Made by a program: the position numbers and the translations under genes. Under the pieces are notes generated by a model. It saw nothing but the letters and a program-made list of their open reading frames with translations. It had not been told where the DNA came from and ran no database searches. A DNA stretch of 64,000 nt from contig NZ_JAJOZC010000001.1 of the NCBI RefSeq assembly GCF_023701695.1, positions 1,860,001 through 1,924,000 of the forward strand, given 5' to 3'. This document shows, piece by piece, positions 50,242-63,074 of the stretch. Position 1 is the stretch's first letter. Every line of letters begins with the position of its first letter. This stretch comes from Streptomyces sp. RKAG290. Lineage in GTDB: Bacteria > Actinomycetota > Actinomycetes > Streptomycetales > Streptomycetaceae.

Positions 50242-50991
50242 ATGCTTCTCCACGACACCGCGATCGTCTTCGGGCGGTACGCCCGGCAGACCCTGCGCTC
50301 GAAATTCCAGATCCTCTTCGGCGTGCTCATGCCGCTGCTCTACCTCCTCCTCTTCGGCCCGCTGCTCACCGGGCTGCCGCTCGGCACGTCCGGTGACTCC
50401 TGGCAGATCCTGGTCCCCGGTCTGCTGCTCCAGCTCGGACTCTTCGGCGCCTCGTTCGCCGGCTTCGCCCTCATCATCGACAAGTCGACCGGCGTCGTGG
50501 AACGGATGCGGGTGACCCCGGTCAGCAGGCTGGCGCTGCTGCTGGGGCGGGTGCTGCGGGACACCCTGCTGTTCATGTTCCAGGCGGTACTGCTGGTACT
50601 CGCCGCCCTGCTCATGGGGTTGCGCGCGCCGCTCCCCGGGGTGCTGATCGGCTTCGCGTTCGTCGGTCTGCTGACGGTCTCCCTGGCCTCGCTGTCCTAC
50701 GCGCTGGCCATGAAGGTGGGTACGCCGCAGGAGTTCGGCCCGGTGGTCAACTCGCTCACCATGCCGGCCATGCTGCTCTCCGGCCTGATGCTGCCGATGA
50801 CGCTCGGCCCGCGGTGGCTGGACGTGCTGTCGCACCTCACGCCGTTCCGTTATCTCGTGGACGCGGTGCGGGACGCGTACGTGGGCTCGTACGCCACCGC
50901 GCACATGCTGTACGGAGTCCTGGTCGCCCTGGGATTCGCGGCACTCGCCGTGACAGTGGGCACACGTGTGTTCCGCAGGGCGGGGGCGTAA
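50242..50991 (+). CDS. ABC transporter permease (drug-export type)
   Basis: A 249-residue DrrB-like ABC2 permease: FGRYARQTLRSKFQILFGVL, then six hydrophobic segments, with the conserved GTPQEFGPVVNSLTMPAMLL region and PLTHLTPFRYLVDAVRD-like loop (SHLTPFRYLVDAVRDAYVG). It makes the membrane part of an exporter with the preceding ATPase. The MITE-like element begins at its stop codon. Confidence 0.91.
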   Translation: MLLHDTAIVFGRYARQTLRSKFQILFGVLMPLLYLLLFGPLLTGLPLGTSGDSWQILVPGLLLQLGLFGASFAGFALIIDKSTGVVERMRVTPVSRLALLLGRVLRDTLLFMFQAVLLVLAALLMGLRAPLPGVLIGFAFVGLLTVSLASLSYALAMKVGTPQEFGPVVNSLTMPAMLLSGLMLPMTLGPRWLDVLSHLTPFRYLVDAVRDAYVGSYATAHMLYGVLVALGFAALAVTVGTRVFRRAGA

Positions 50992-51159
50992 CTGAGGGCT
51001 GTCCCGCACTCCCTGGTGGATCAGCGCGCGGCGTCAGATGCGGTGCATCGCAAGGCGGAGGGACGTCCGCATACTGGAAGCATTCGGGCGTTCCGACAAT
51101 GCGGCGAGGTGCCGCGGCTGTCGTCGCGCGCCCGCCAGGGAGTGCGGGACAGCCCTTAG
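50992..51159. mobile_element. 168-bp MITE-like element with 25-bp terminal inverted repeats
   Basis: GGGCTGTCCCGCACTCCCTGG (50996-51016) is exactly inverted at 51135-51155; with one mismatch the arms reach 50992 and 51159 (CTGAG at the left end, CTTAG at the right). The interior has no coding capacity but has a secondary GCGCGCG inverted pairing. GGGCTGTCCCG ends are typical of Streptomyces IS5-type elements (memory). It starts at the permease stop and ends 9 bp before the cobalamin adenosyltransferase ATG. Confidence 0.7.
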
Positions 51160-51168
51160 GCTGGCCGC

Positions 51169-51741
51169 ATGGTCAACCTGACACGTATCTACACCCGCAC
51201 CGGCGACCGGGGCACCACCGCCCTCGGCGACATGAGCCGGACCGCCAAGACCGATCTGCGGATCTCCGCGTACGCCGACGCCAACGAGGCCAACGCGGTC
51301 ATCGGTACGGCCATCGCGCTCGGGCAGCTGACCGACGACGTCGTGAAGGTCCTCGTCCGCGTGCAGAACGACCTGTTCGACGTGGGCGCGGACCTCTCGA
51401 CGCCGGTCGTCGAGGAACCGAAGTACCCGCCGCTGAGGGTCGAGCAGTCCTACGTCGACAAGCTGGAGGCGGACTGCGACCACTTCCTGGAGCAGACGGA
51501 GAAGCTGCGCAGCTTCATCCTGCCGGGCGGCACACCGGGCGCGGCGCTGCTGCACCAGGCGTGCACGGTGGTCCGGCGTGCGGAGCGGTCCACGTGGGCG
51601 GCCCTCGAAGTGCACGGCGAGGCGATGAACGCGCTCACGGCGACCTACCTCAACCGGCTCTCCGACCTGCTGTTCATCCTGGCGCGGGTGGCGAACAAGG
51701 AGGTCGGCGACGTCCTGTGGGTGCCGGGCGGCGAACGCTGA
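51169..51741 (+). CDS. PduO-type cob(I)alamin adenosyltransferase
   Basis: A 190-residue ATP:corrinoid adenosyltransferase that makes coenzyme B12, the cofactor of IcmA and methylmalonyl-CoA mutase. The N-terminal ATP-binding motif YTRTGDRGTTALGD is intact, as are LRSFILPGGT, CTVVRRAERSTW and YLNRLSDLLFILAR. It starts at ATG 51169 directly after a MITE-like element, so its promoter must lie within or before that element. Confidence 0.95.
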   Translation: MVNLTRIYTRTGDRGTTALGDMSRTAKTDLRISAYADANEANAVIGTAIALGQLTDDVVKVLVRVQNDLFDVGADLSTPVVEEPKYPPLRVEQSYVDKLEADCDHFLEQTEKLRSFILPGGTPGAALLHQACTVVRRAERSTWAALEVHGEAMNALTATYLNRLSDLLFILARVANKEVGDVLWVPGGER

Positions 51742-51746
51742 GCGAG

Positions 51747-51804
51747 GTCCTCGATCGCCGGGAAGCCGGGCCCGCGTCATGGAGCCCCTCCGGCGATCGA
51801 GGAC
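51747..51804. terminator. 15-bp inverted repeat between convergent genes
   Basis: GTCCTCGATCGCCGG (51747-51761) and CCGGCGATCGAGGAC (51790-51804) are exact inverted repeats with a 28-nt loop. The right arm resembles the GTCCGGCGTTTGAGGACG repeat at 44378. It lies between the adenosyltransferase and a convergent membrane-protein gene. Confidence 0.7.
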
Positions 51805-51810
51805 GAGGCG

Positions 51811-52380
51811 TCAGCCGGGCGCCCCCGGCACCCGCTTCGGCCGCCCCCGGGGATCCCGCTTCGGGAACACCGTGTAGCTCCCCGCGATCACCAGGTTGAT
51901 CCCGATCACGAAGAGCATCGTCCGCTGCCACGACCGCAGCGACACCACGTCCCCGTCGCCCCCCACGTACCAGACCGCCCCCTGCAGCAGTGCCAGCGCC
52001 GTCACCGCGGCCACCGTCCACCGCCCGGCCACCCGCCACTCGTGCGCCGCGCGCGCCATGCCGTACTTCGGCGGCTTCACCGGCGGTGGTCCGCCTGCGA
52101 ACCGGTGCGCGACCCGGGCGTCGACCCACCGGATCGTGGAGTGCCCGAGTCCCACCGTGAAGCCGATGTACACGGCGGCGAGGCCGTGCTTCCAGTCCGG
52201 ATCGCCGCCGTTCTTCAGGTCGACGGCGGTCACCACCAGCAGCACGACCTCCAGCAGCGGCTCGCACAGCAGCACGGCCGCGCCGAGTCCCGGCATCTTC
52301 GCCAGGTAGCGCAGCGCGAGTCCTGCGGCCAGCAGCACCCAGAAGGCGATCTCGCAGGCGACGATCAGTGTGACGATCAC
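51811..52380 (-). CDS. Integral membrane protein of unknown function
   Basis: A 189-residue protein with about four hydrophobic helices (VTLIVACEIAFWVLLAAGLA; GAAVLLCEPLLEVVLLVVTA; TVAAVTALALLQGAVWYV; TMLFVIGINLVIAGSYTVF). A conserved loop HSTIRWVDARVAHRFAGG precedes the third helix. The C-terminus is basic (KRDPRGRPKRVPG). Start GTG 52380 has AAGGGAG. No family function is recognised. Confidence 0.82.
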   Translation of the reverse strand: MIVTLIVACEIAFWVLLAAGLALRYLAKMPGLGAAVLLCEPLLEVVLLVVTAVDLKNGGDPDWKHGLAAVYIGFTVGLGHSTIRWVDARVAHRFAGGPPPVKPPKYGMARAAHEWRVAGRWTVAAVTALALLQGAVWYVGGDGDVVSLRSWQRTMLFVIGINLVIAGSYTVFPKRDPRGRPKRVPGAPG

Positions 52381-52468
52381 GGTCCGGCTCCCTTCGCTCC
52401 CCTCCAGCCTCCCCGCCGCAGTCCGCCCGGACGTCGCCCGGAGTGACGAACCACCGCTGCATCCTTCG

Positions 52469-53727
52469 ATGTACTCACGGCTCACTCCCGGTACGGACGT
52501 CCCCGCGCGGCCCGCCGTGTTGGATGGGAGGGTGTTCTCCCCTCCCCGTCCCCACCGCGACGACATCCTCATCTCGGTCATCGGGCTGCTCGGCGGAGTG
52601 GTGCTGTGGCTGCTCGGTCTGAACATGCAGACCGGCCGCCTCCTCGACGCGCCCTGGATCGCGCTGGTCCCGCTGGTCGTGATGTCGGTGCTGGAGCTGC
52701 TGCGCAGGAGCGCACCGCAGACCGCGCTGGTCATCGGCACCCTCGCACTGCTGGTGGACCAGTTCACGGTCGGCAACCTGGCGACCGTGCTGATGTTCAC
52801 CGACGTCATGTACGCCGCCGTGCTGTACGGCACCCCGGCGGCGGCCCGCCGGATCCCGGTGACCACGTTCCTGATCACGGTCGCGGTCACGATCGGCTTC
52901 CTGGGCTGGTTCCGCAGTGCCGAGGCGCTGCTCATCGGCATCGTCACCGGCCTGGTCTCGTTCGTGCCCGCCCTCACCGGGGTCAGCGTGCGCAACCACC
53001 GGGACGCCGCCGAGACCGCTCGGCTGCGCGCCGACCAGACGGCCCTGCTGGCCGAGATGGACCGCGCGCAGGCCGTGACCGCCGAACGGGCCCGGATGGC
53101 GCGCGAACTGCACGACATGGTGGCCAACCACCTCTCCGCGATCGCCATCCACTCCACCGCGGCGCTCTCCATCGACGACCCGGCGACCTCCCGGAACGCC
53201 CTCGGGGTCATCCGGGAGAACAGCGTCGACGGTCTGGCCGAAATGCGCCGTCTGATCGGGCTGTTGCGCGCCGGTGGAGCCGATCAGGAACCCAGCACCT
53301 CACCGACTCTCGGCTCGCTGGACGCCCTGATCGAGCAGCATCGTACGAACGCCGCGTCCAGCGGGCTGACGTGCACGCTGGTGGACTCCCGCGCCGAGCC
53401 GGGACCGCTGCCGGCGCCGGTCGAGCTGGCCGCTTACCGGATCGTCCAGGAATCCCTCACCAACGCGCTCAAGCATGCGGCCCCGGACCGGTCGAGGTCG
53501 GGCTGGGGCAGGCGGAAGGGCGGCTGACGGTGCAGGTGACCAGTGTTCTCGGTGACCGGCCAGGACCGCGGGCGCCCGGTTCGGGGGCCGGTCTGGTCGG
53601 TATGCAGGAACGGGTGGCGCTGCTCGGCGGGGAGATCGAGGCGGGGCCGGTGGCCACCGGGAACGGCACCAAGATCTGGCGTGTACGGGCTGAACTGCCC
53701 GTCGGGGAAGGAAGGGTGAAGGCATGA
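52469..53727 (+). pseudogene. NarL-type sensor histidine kinase, frameshifted
   Basis: A HisKA_3 kinase with four to five membrane helices (~35-155) and phospho-His in MARELHDMVANHLSAIAIHS. The frame runs well to NALKHAAP (53482) and then goes off into SGWGRRKGG, stopping at 53525. The correct continuation lies one frame over: GPVEVGLGQAEGRLTVQVTS to GLVGMQERVALLGGEIEAG, ending at 53727. Adding one C to the C4 run at 53481-53484 joins the N-box and the ATP lid. As written, the ATPase domain is lost. The start is uncertain (ATG 52469 or GTG 52532). The end overlaps the regulator gene (ATGA). Confidence 0.88.
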
Positions 53728-54374
53728 CGATCCGTGTTCTGGTCGCCGAGGACCAGTCGGCCGTACGTGCGGGGCTGGTGCTGATCCTGGGCAGCGCAGC
53801 GGACATCGAGGTCGTCGGGGAGGCCGGGGACGGCGAGGAAGCCGTGCGCCTGGCCCGCGGACTGCGCCCGGATCTGGTCCTGATGGACATCCAGATGCCC
53901 AGGCTTGACGGGGTGTCGGCGACGAAGCAGGTGGTCGCGGAGCGGCTGGCGGACGTACTGGTGCTGACGACCTTCGATCTGGACGAGTACGTCTTCGGCG
54001 CCCTGCGGGCCGGGGCGTCGGGCTTCCTGCTCAAGGACACCGAGGCGCACAGCCTGCTCGAAGCGGTACGCACGGTGGCGCGCGGCGAGGGACTGATCGC
54101 CCCGGCGGTCACGCGCCGGCTGATCGCGGAGTTCGCCGGGGCCGGGCGCGTACCGGCGACGGCCGCCGCGGACCGTGCGGTGCTGGACTCGCTCACCCGG
54201 CGCGAGCGCGAGGTGCTCGGCTGCCTCGGCGAGGGCCTGTCGAACGCCGAGATCGCGGTGCGGCTGTCCATGGCGGAGGCGACGGTGAAGACGCACGTCA
54301 GCAGGTTGCTGGGGAAGCTGGAGCTCCGCAGCCGGGTCCAGGCGGCGGTGCTGGCGCAGGAGTTGGGCGTCTGA
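53724..54374 (+). CDS. NarL/LuxR-type response regulator
   Basis: A 216-residue regulator. Receiver ~1-120 with Asp10, phospho-Asp55 (LVLMDIQMPRLDG), switch Thr and Lys in FLLKDTE. C-terminal LuxR HTH ~150-210: LTRREREVLGCLGEGLSNAE, then VRLSMAEATVKTHVSRLLGK. ATG overlaps the kinase stop. With the kinase frameshifted, the regulator would depend on another phosphodonor if the lesion is real. Confidence 0.94.
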   Translation: MTIRVLVAEDQSAVRAGLVLILGSAADIEVVGEAGDGEEAVRLARGLRPDLVLMDIQMPRLDGVSATKQVVAERLADVLVLTTFDLDEYVFGALRAGASGFLLKDTEAHSLLEAVRTVARGEGLIAPAVTRRLIAEFAGAGRVPATAAADRAVLDSLTRREREVLGCLGEGLSNAEIAVRLSMAEATVKTHVSRLLGKLELRSRVQAAVLAQELGV

Positions 54375-54401
54375 GGTTTAACCGCACCCGCTTCCGTTCT
54401 T

Positions 54402-54443
54402 TGGTCTGGACCTCTTGACGATTGGTCCAGACCTTCCTAATCT
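54402..54443 (+). promoter_or_regulatory. Chitinase promoter with two DasR-like boxes
   Basis: TGGTCTGGACCT (54402-54413) and TGGTCCAGACCT (54423-54434) are 12-bp direct repeats 21 bp apart, matching the DasR/chitinase operator. TTGACG (54415-54420) and TAATCT (54438-54443) form a promoter with 17-bp spacing; the boxes flank the -35. This is the known arrangement for N-acetylglucosamine-controlled chitinase genes in Streptomyces. Confidence 0.85.
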
Positions 54444-54553
54444 CACCGGACACACTGCGGTGAGGGCGCCCCCACGGGGCGCGCTCAGGGCGGCGCAGGG
54501 TCAGCAGTCCACGGACCACCCCCGTTTGTCCGGACCTCACCCGAGGAGCACCG

Positions 54554-56424
<1,871 letters not shown>

Positions 56425-56463
56425 TCCCCACCGCACCGCACACCGCGTAACCCCCGAAAAGCA

Positions 56464-56496
56464 CCGGGGAGACAGGTCCGCCCCCTGTCTCCCCGG
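56464..56496. terminator. Strong bidirectional rho-independent terminator
   Basis: CCGGGGAGACAGG (56464-56476) pairs with CCTGTCTCCCCGG (56484-56496), with AAAA before and TTTT after. It sits between the convergent chitinase and DUF2550 genes. Confidence 0.92.
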
Positions 56497-56521
56497 TTTT
56501 CGTCTGTCGGCGCCGCGGCCC

Positions 56522-56968
56522 TCAGGCCACGTTGACTCGCTGGCCGGGCGGTGCCGCTTCCAGCCAGGCGAGGAATCCGGTGAGGGCGTCCTCGCTCATC
56601 GCCAGTTCGAGGCGGGTCTCCCGGTGCAGGCAGCCGAGCACGATGGCGTCGGAGAGCAACGCGAGTTCCTCCTCGCCCTCGGGCAGCCGGCGGGCGACCA
56701 CCTCGATGGCGGACCGCTCCAGCACCCGGCGCGGGCGGGGCGAGTAGCTGAAGACCCGGAACCAGTCGACCTTGTCGCCGTGGTAGCGGGCGACCCCGTA
56801 CACCCAGCCCTTGCCCGAGAGGTCCGGCTCCTCGGGCACGTTCCAGCGCAGGCTGCAGTCGAAGGTCCCGCCCGAGCGCTGAATCAGCCGCCGGCGCAGA
56901 CCGAAGACGAAGAGACCAACCGCGACCAGTGCGACGACCAGCCCGCCCACCCACAGCGCGAGGAACAT
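56522..56968 (-). CDS. DUF2550 membrane protein
   Basis: A 148-residue protein: one N-terminal membrane helix (MFLALWVGGLVVALVAVGLFVF, split as residues 1-22) followed by a cytosolic domain (TFDCSLRWN, WVYGVARYHGDKVDWFRVFS, RRLPEGEEELALLSDAIVL). DUF2550 genes sit directly after atpC in many actinobacteria; function unknown. ATG 56968 has GAGGAGG at 9 nt; GTG 56974 is too close to it. Confidence 0.9.
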   Translation of the reverse strand: MFLALWVGGLVVALVAVGLFVFGLRRRLIQRSGGTFDCSLRWNVPEEPDLSGKGWVYGVARYHGDKVDWFRVFSYSPRPRRVLERSAIEVVARRLPEGEEELALLSDAIVLGCLHRETRLELAMSEDALTGFLAWLEAAPPGQRVNVA

Positions 56969-57034
56969 CTTCACCGACCTCCTCGCGTCGTCGAGTAAAC
57001 GGATACCGCCAGAACTTCACCTGCATCTGCATCG

Positions 57035-57086
57035 CCTCAGCCGCGACACGGGCCGGAGAGGTCTCCGGCACGGGCCGCGGCTGAGG
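57035..57086 (-). terminator. Terminator at the end of the atp operon
   Basis: CCTCAGCCGCG (from 57035) pairs with CGCGGCTGAGG (to 57086), and an inner stem GCCGGAGA/TCTCCGGC is perfect. It lies 22 bp past the atpC stop, separating it from DUF2550. Confidence 0.85.
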
Positions 57087-57108
57087 GTAAAGCCATGTCG
57101 TGCGGTGG

Positions 57109-57483
57109 CTAGTGCACCGCCACCGCACGCAGTCGCACATCGGCGCGACGCTCGGCGGCGCCGTCCGTGTCCGACTTCGCACGGTCCAGCGCACGCTCCG
57201 CGCGCTCGACATCGATCTCGTCCGCCAGCTCGGCAATCTCCGCCAGCAGCGAGAGCTTGTCGTCGGCGAACGAGATGAAACCGCCGTGCACCGCGGCGAC
57301 GACAGTGCCGCCGTCGCTCGTACGGATCGTCACCGGGCCCGATTCCAGCACACCCAGAAGCGGCTGGTGACCGGGCATGACGCCGATGTCGCCGGACGTG
57401 GTGCGCGCGACGACCAGGGTGGCCTCGCCGGACCAGACACTACGGTCCGCGGCGACCAGCTCGACGTGCAGCTCAGCAGCCAA
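57109..57483 (-). CDS. atpC: ATP synthase epsilon subunit
   Basis: A 124-residue F1 subunit of the central stalk with the N-terminal beta-sandwich ([40 protein letters not shown]) and a C-terminal helical hairpin (~90-124: [20 protein letters not shown]) that can inhibit ATP hydrolysis. It is last in the operon, 108 bp after atpD. Confidence 0.96.
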   Translation of the reverse strand: MAAELHVELVAADRSVWSGEATLVVARTTSGDIGVMPGHQPLLGVLESGPVTIRTSDGGTVVAAVHGGFISFADDKLSLLAEIAELADEIDVERAERALDRAKSDTDGAAERRADVRLRAVAVH

Positions 57484-57591
57484 GGGTGGCTCCTCGGGTC
57501 ACCACCCGGCGGTCATGCCGGGTGTTGGGTCAATTCTACGGGGCGTGGTGAGGGGGACGGGACGCACCCGCCCCCTCGGTGAGCCGGAGGC

Positions 57592-59948
<2,357 letters not shown>

Positions 59949-59951
59949 CTA

Positions 59952-61523
59952 TCAGCCCTCGCCCAGAAGCTTGCCGTCCGAGGTCTCGAACTGCTGCTTG
60001 AAGGTGGCGATCGCGTCGGCGATCGACTGCAGCGTGTCGTCGGACATCTTGCCGCCCTCGACGATGCTGGTGAGGAGCTCCTTGCGCTCGCGGCGCAGGT
60101 ACTCCAGCAGCTCGCTCTCGAAGCGACGGATGTCCTCGACCGGGACGTCGTCCATCTTGCCCGTGGTGCCGGCCCAGACCGAGACGACCTGCTCCTCGAC
60201 CGGGATCGGCGCGTACTGCGGCTGCTTCAGCAGCTCGACCATGCGCTTACCGCGCTCCAGCGAGGCCTTCGAGGCCGCGTCCAGGTCGGAACCGAAGGCG
60301 GCGAACGCCTCCAGCTCGCGGTACTGGGCGAGGTCCACGCGAAGCCGGCCGGAGACCTGCTTCATGGCCTTGTGCTGGGCGGAGCCACCGACTCGCGAGA
60401 CCGAGATACCGACGTTCAGGGCCGGACGCTGGCCGGCGTTGAACAGGTCGGACTCCAGGAAGCACTGGCCGTCGGTGATGGAGATGACGTTGGTCGGAAT
60501 GAACGCCGACACGTCGTTCGCCTTGGTCTCGACGATCGGGAGGCCCGTCATCGAACCGGCACCCATGTCGTCGGAGAGCTTGGCGCAGCGCTCCAGCAGA
60601 CGCGAGTGGAGGTAGAAGACGTCGCCCGGGTAGGCCTCACGGCCCGGCGGACGGCGCAGCAGAAGCGACACGGCGCGGTAGGCGTCGGCCTGCTTCGAGA
60701 GGTCATCGAAGATGATCAGGACGTGCTTGCCGGCGTACATCCAGTGCTGGCCGATGGCCGAACCGGTGTACGGCGCCAGGTACTTGAAGCCGGCCGGGTC
60801 GGACGCCGGGGCGGCGACGATGGTCGTGTACTCCAGCGCACCGGCCTCTTCGAGCGCACCACGCACGGAGGCGATGGTGGAGCCCTTCTGACCGATGGCG
60901 ACGTAGATGCAGCGCACCTGCTTGTTCACGTCGCCCGAGCGCCAGTTGTCGCGCTGGTTGATGATCGTGTCGACGGCCAGCGCGGTCTTACCCGTCTGAC
61001 GGTCGCCGATGATCAGCTGACGCTGGCCCCGGCCGATCGGCACCATGGCGTCGACGGCCTTGTAGCCGGTCTGCATCGGCTCGTGCACCGACTTACGGAC
61101 CATGACGCCAGGGGCCTGCAGCTCGAGGGCGCGGCGGCCGTCGGTCGCGATCTCGCCGAGACCGTCGATCGGGTTGCCGAGCGGGTCGACGACGCGGCCG
61201 AGGTAACCCTCGCCGACGCCGACGGAGAGCACCTCACCGGTGCGCTGCACCGGCTGGCCCTCCTCGATTCCGCTGAACTCGCCGAGGACGATCGCACCGA
61301 TCTCGCGCTCCTCGAGGTTGAGGGCGAGACCGAGGGTGCCGTCCTCGAACTTCAGCAGCTCGTTCGCCATGGCGGAGGGCAGGCCCTCCACCTTCGCGAT
61401 GCCGTCGCCGGCAACGCTGACCGTACCGACCTCCTCGCGCGAGGCCGCGTCCGGCTTGTACGACTGGACAAAGTTCTCCAGCGCGTCCCGGATCTCCTCC
61501 GGCCGGATCGTGAGCTCCGCCAT
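59952..61523 (-). CDS. atpA: ATP synthase alpha subunit
   Basis: A 523-residue regulatory/structural F1 subunit: [20 protein letters not shown] at the start, Walker [14 protein letters not shown] near 170, [15 protein letters not shown] and the signature [23 protein letters not shown] 61523 has AGGGAA upstream; an upstream in-frame extension through a 154-bp leader is rejected. Confidence 0.98.
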   Translation of the reverse strand: MAELTIRPEEIRDALENFVQSYKPDAASREEVGTVSVAGDGIAKVEGLPSAMANELLKFEDGTLGLALNLEEREIGAIVLGEFSGIEEGQPVQRTGEVLSVGVGEGYLGRVVDPLGNPIDGLGEIATDGRRALELQAPGVMVRKSVHEPMQTGYKAVDAMVPIGRGQRQLIIGDRQTGKTALAVDTIINQRDNWRSGDVNKQVRCIYVAIGQKGSTIASVRGALEEAGALEYTTIVAAPASDPAGFKYLAPYTGSAIGQHWMYAGKHVLIIFDDLSKQADAYRAVSLLLRRPPGREAYPGDVFYLHSRLLERCAKLSDDMGAGSMTGLPIVETKANDVSAFIPTNVISITDGQCFLESDLFNAGQRPALNVGISVSRVGGSAQHKAMKQVSGRLRVDLAQYRELEAFAAFGSDLDAASKASLERGKRMVELLKQPQYAPIPVEEQVVSVWAGTTGKMDDVPVEDIRRFESELLEYLRRERKELLTSIVEGGKMSDDTLQSIADAIATFKQQFETSDGKLLGEG

Positions 61524-61677
61524 CTGGGTTCCCTGCTCTCCTTGTTGGGCCCGAAGTTTCTTAAGGGGGTCTGGGGGCCGACCCCCAGGAATCTTCTGCA
61601 ATTTCTGCACGGCCCAACCGGGCCGCTGGTCTTGCTCGTTCAGTTGACTGGCACAGCTTGCCGACGCGTCGCGTCGG
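61524..61677 (-). other. atpH-atpA intergenic leader with hairpins
   Basis: A 154-bp gap, the widest in the operon. CTGGGGG-CCGA-CCCCCAG-type hairpin (61571-61588) and CGGCCCAA/GCCCGG elements could act as processing or translation-tuning structures. No small ORF is convincing. Confidence 0.4.
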
Positions 61678-62493
61678 TCAGCCGGCCATCCGTCGGGTCG
61701 CCTCGTCGAGACGCTCCGCGATGGTGCCGTTGATGACCTCGTCACCGACCCGCACCGTGACTCCGCCGAGGACCTCGGGGTCCACATCGAGATTCAGGTG
61801 CATCGTGCGGCCGTAGATCTTCGCCAGGGCGGCGCCGAGGCGCTGCTTCTGCCGGTCGTTCAGCGGCACTGCCGAGGTGACGATCGCGACCGTGCGGTCA
61901 CGGCGCTCCGCGGCGAGCTTGGAGAGGGATTCGAGTCCCTCTTCCAGGCTACGTCCCCGGGGCTGGGTGACAAGCCGCACGATGACGCGCTCGGTCGCGG
62001 TCCGCGCCTTGCCGCCGAGCAGGCTGTGCAACAGCTCGCCCTTGGCGGCGGGGGTCGCGGTCCGGCTGGTGAGCGCGGCGCGCAGCTCCGGGTCGGAGGC
62101 GACGATCCGGCCGAACCGGAAGACCTCGTCCTCGACGTCGTCGAGCTCGCCGCCGCGCTGGGCGGCGGTGAGGTCTGCGGTGTTCGCCAGTTCCTCGACC
62201 GAGTCGACCAGGTCACGCGACTGCGACCAGCGCGAGCGGACCATGCCGGAGACCAGATCGACGGCTTCGCCGCCCACCTGGCCGCGCAGCAGGCGCCCGG
62301 CCAGCTCGGCCCTGGCCTCGCCGGCCTGCGCCGGGTCGGTCAGGACCCGGCGCAGCGACACCTCGCGGTGCAGCAGCGCGGTGACGCCGGCCAGGTCCTC
62401 GGCGAGCTTCGCCGCATCGACCGACGTGCTGTCGGTCAGTGCGTCGAGACGCTCGCGTGCGGCAGCCAGTGCCTCGCGGCTCGCGCCGTTCAT
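61678..62493 (-). CDS. atpH: ATP synthase delta subunit
   Basis: A 271-residue peripheral-stalk subunit of the long actinobacterial type; the N-terminal ~90 residues ([20 protein letters not shown]) precede the usual OSCP domain, and the C-terminal motif [20 protein letters not shown] is conserved. The ATG overlaps the atpF stop (ATGA). Confidence 0.95.
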   Translation of the reverse strand: MNGASREALAAARERLDALTDSTSVDAAKLAEDLAGVTALLHREVSLRRVLTDPAQAGEARAELAGRLLRGQVGGEAVDLVSGMVRSRWSQSRDLVDSVEELANTADLTAAQRGGELDDVEDEVFRFGRIVASDPELRAALTSRTATPAAKGELLHSLLGGKARTATERVIVRLVTQPRGRSLEEGLESLSKLAAERRDRTVAIVTSAVPLNDRQKQRLGAALAKIYGRTMHLNLDVDPEVLGGVTVRVGDEVINGTIAERLDEATRRMAG

Positions 62494-63032
62494 CGGACGG
62501 CCTCGGCCTTCGCCTCGAGGTCGTCGAGGAAGCGGTCGACGGTGCCGCTCTGCCGGGCGTGGTCCTCGAGGGACTCGCCGACGAGCTTGCCGGCCAGGTC
62601 GGTGGCGAGCTTGCCCACGTCCTGGCGCAGCGCGGACGCCGCGGCCTTGCGGTCGGCCTCGATCTGGGCGTGGCCGGCAGCGACGATCTCCTCGCGCTGC
62701 CGCTGGCCTTCCGCCCGCATCTCCTGCAGGATCACGGCGCCCTGCTCCTGCGCCTCCTGGCGCATACGAGCGGCTTCGTGGCGGGCCTCGGCGAGCTGAG
62801 CCTTGTACTGCTCAAGAACGCTCTGGGCCTCGGTCTGGGCCGCATCGGCCTTTTCGATACCGCCTTCGATGGCCTCGCGACGCTCGTCCAGAACCTTGTT
62901 GATGTTCGGGAGGAGCTTCTTGGCGAGGAAGCCGAAGACGATGAGGAAGGCGATGAGGCCGATGACGAGCTCGGGGATCGGGGGGACGAGAGGGTTTTCC
63001 ATCTCAGCCGCGACCGTAAGCATCTGGCTCAC
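62490..63032 (-). CDS. atpF: ATP synthase b subunit
   Basis: A 180-residue stator subunit: one membrane helix near 19-40 (LVIGLIAFLIVFGFLAKKLL), then a long Ala/Glu/Gln/Arg coil (KVLDERREAIEGGIEKADAA). Start GTG 63032 with AAAGG upstream; ATG 63023 is an alternative. It follows atpE after 42 bp. Confidence 0.95.
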   Translation of the reverse strand: MSQMLTVAAEMENPLVPPIPELVIGLIAFLIVFGFLAKKLLPNINKVLDERREAIEGGIEKADAAQTEAQSVLEQYKAQLAEARHEAARMRQEAQEQGAVILQEMRAEGQRQREEIVAAGHAQIEADRKAAASALRQDVGKLATDLAGKLVGESLEDHARQSGTVDRFLDDLEAKAEAVR

Positions 63033-63074
63033 GTCATTGCCTTTCGTCTAGTGGGCTGGTCGTGGATCCGAAGA

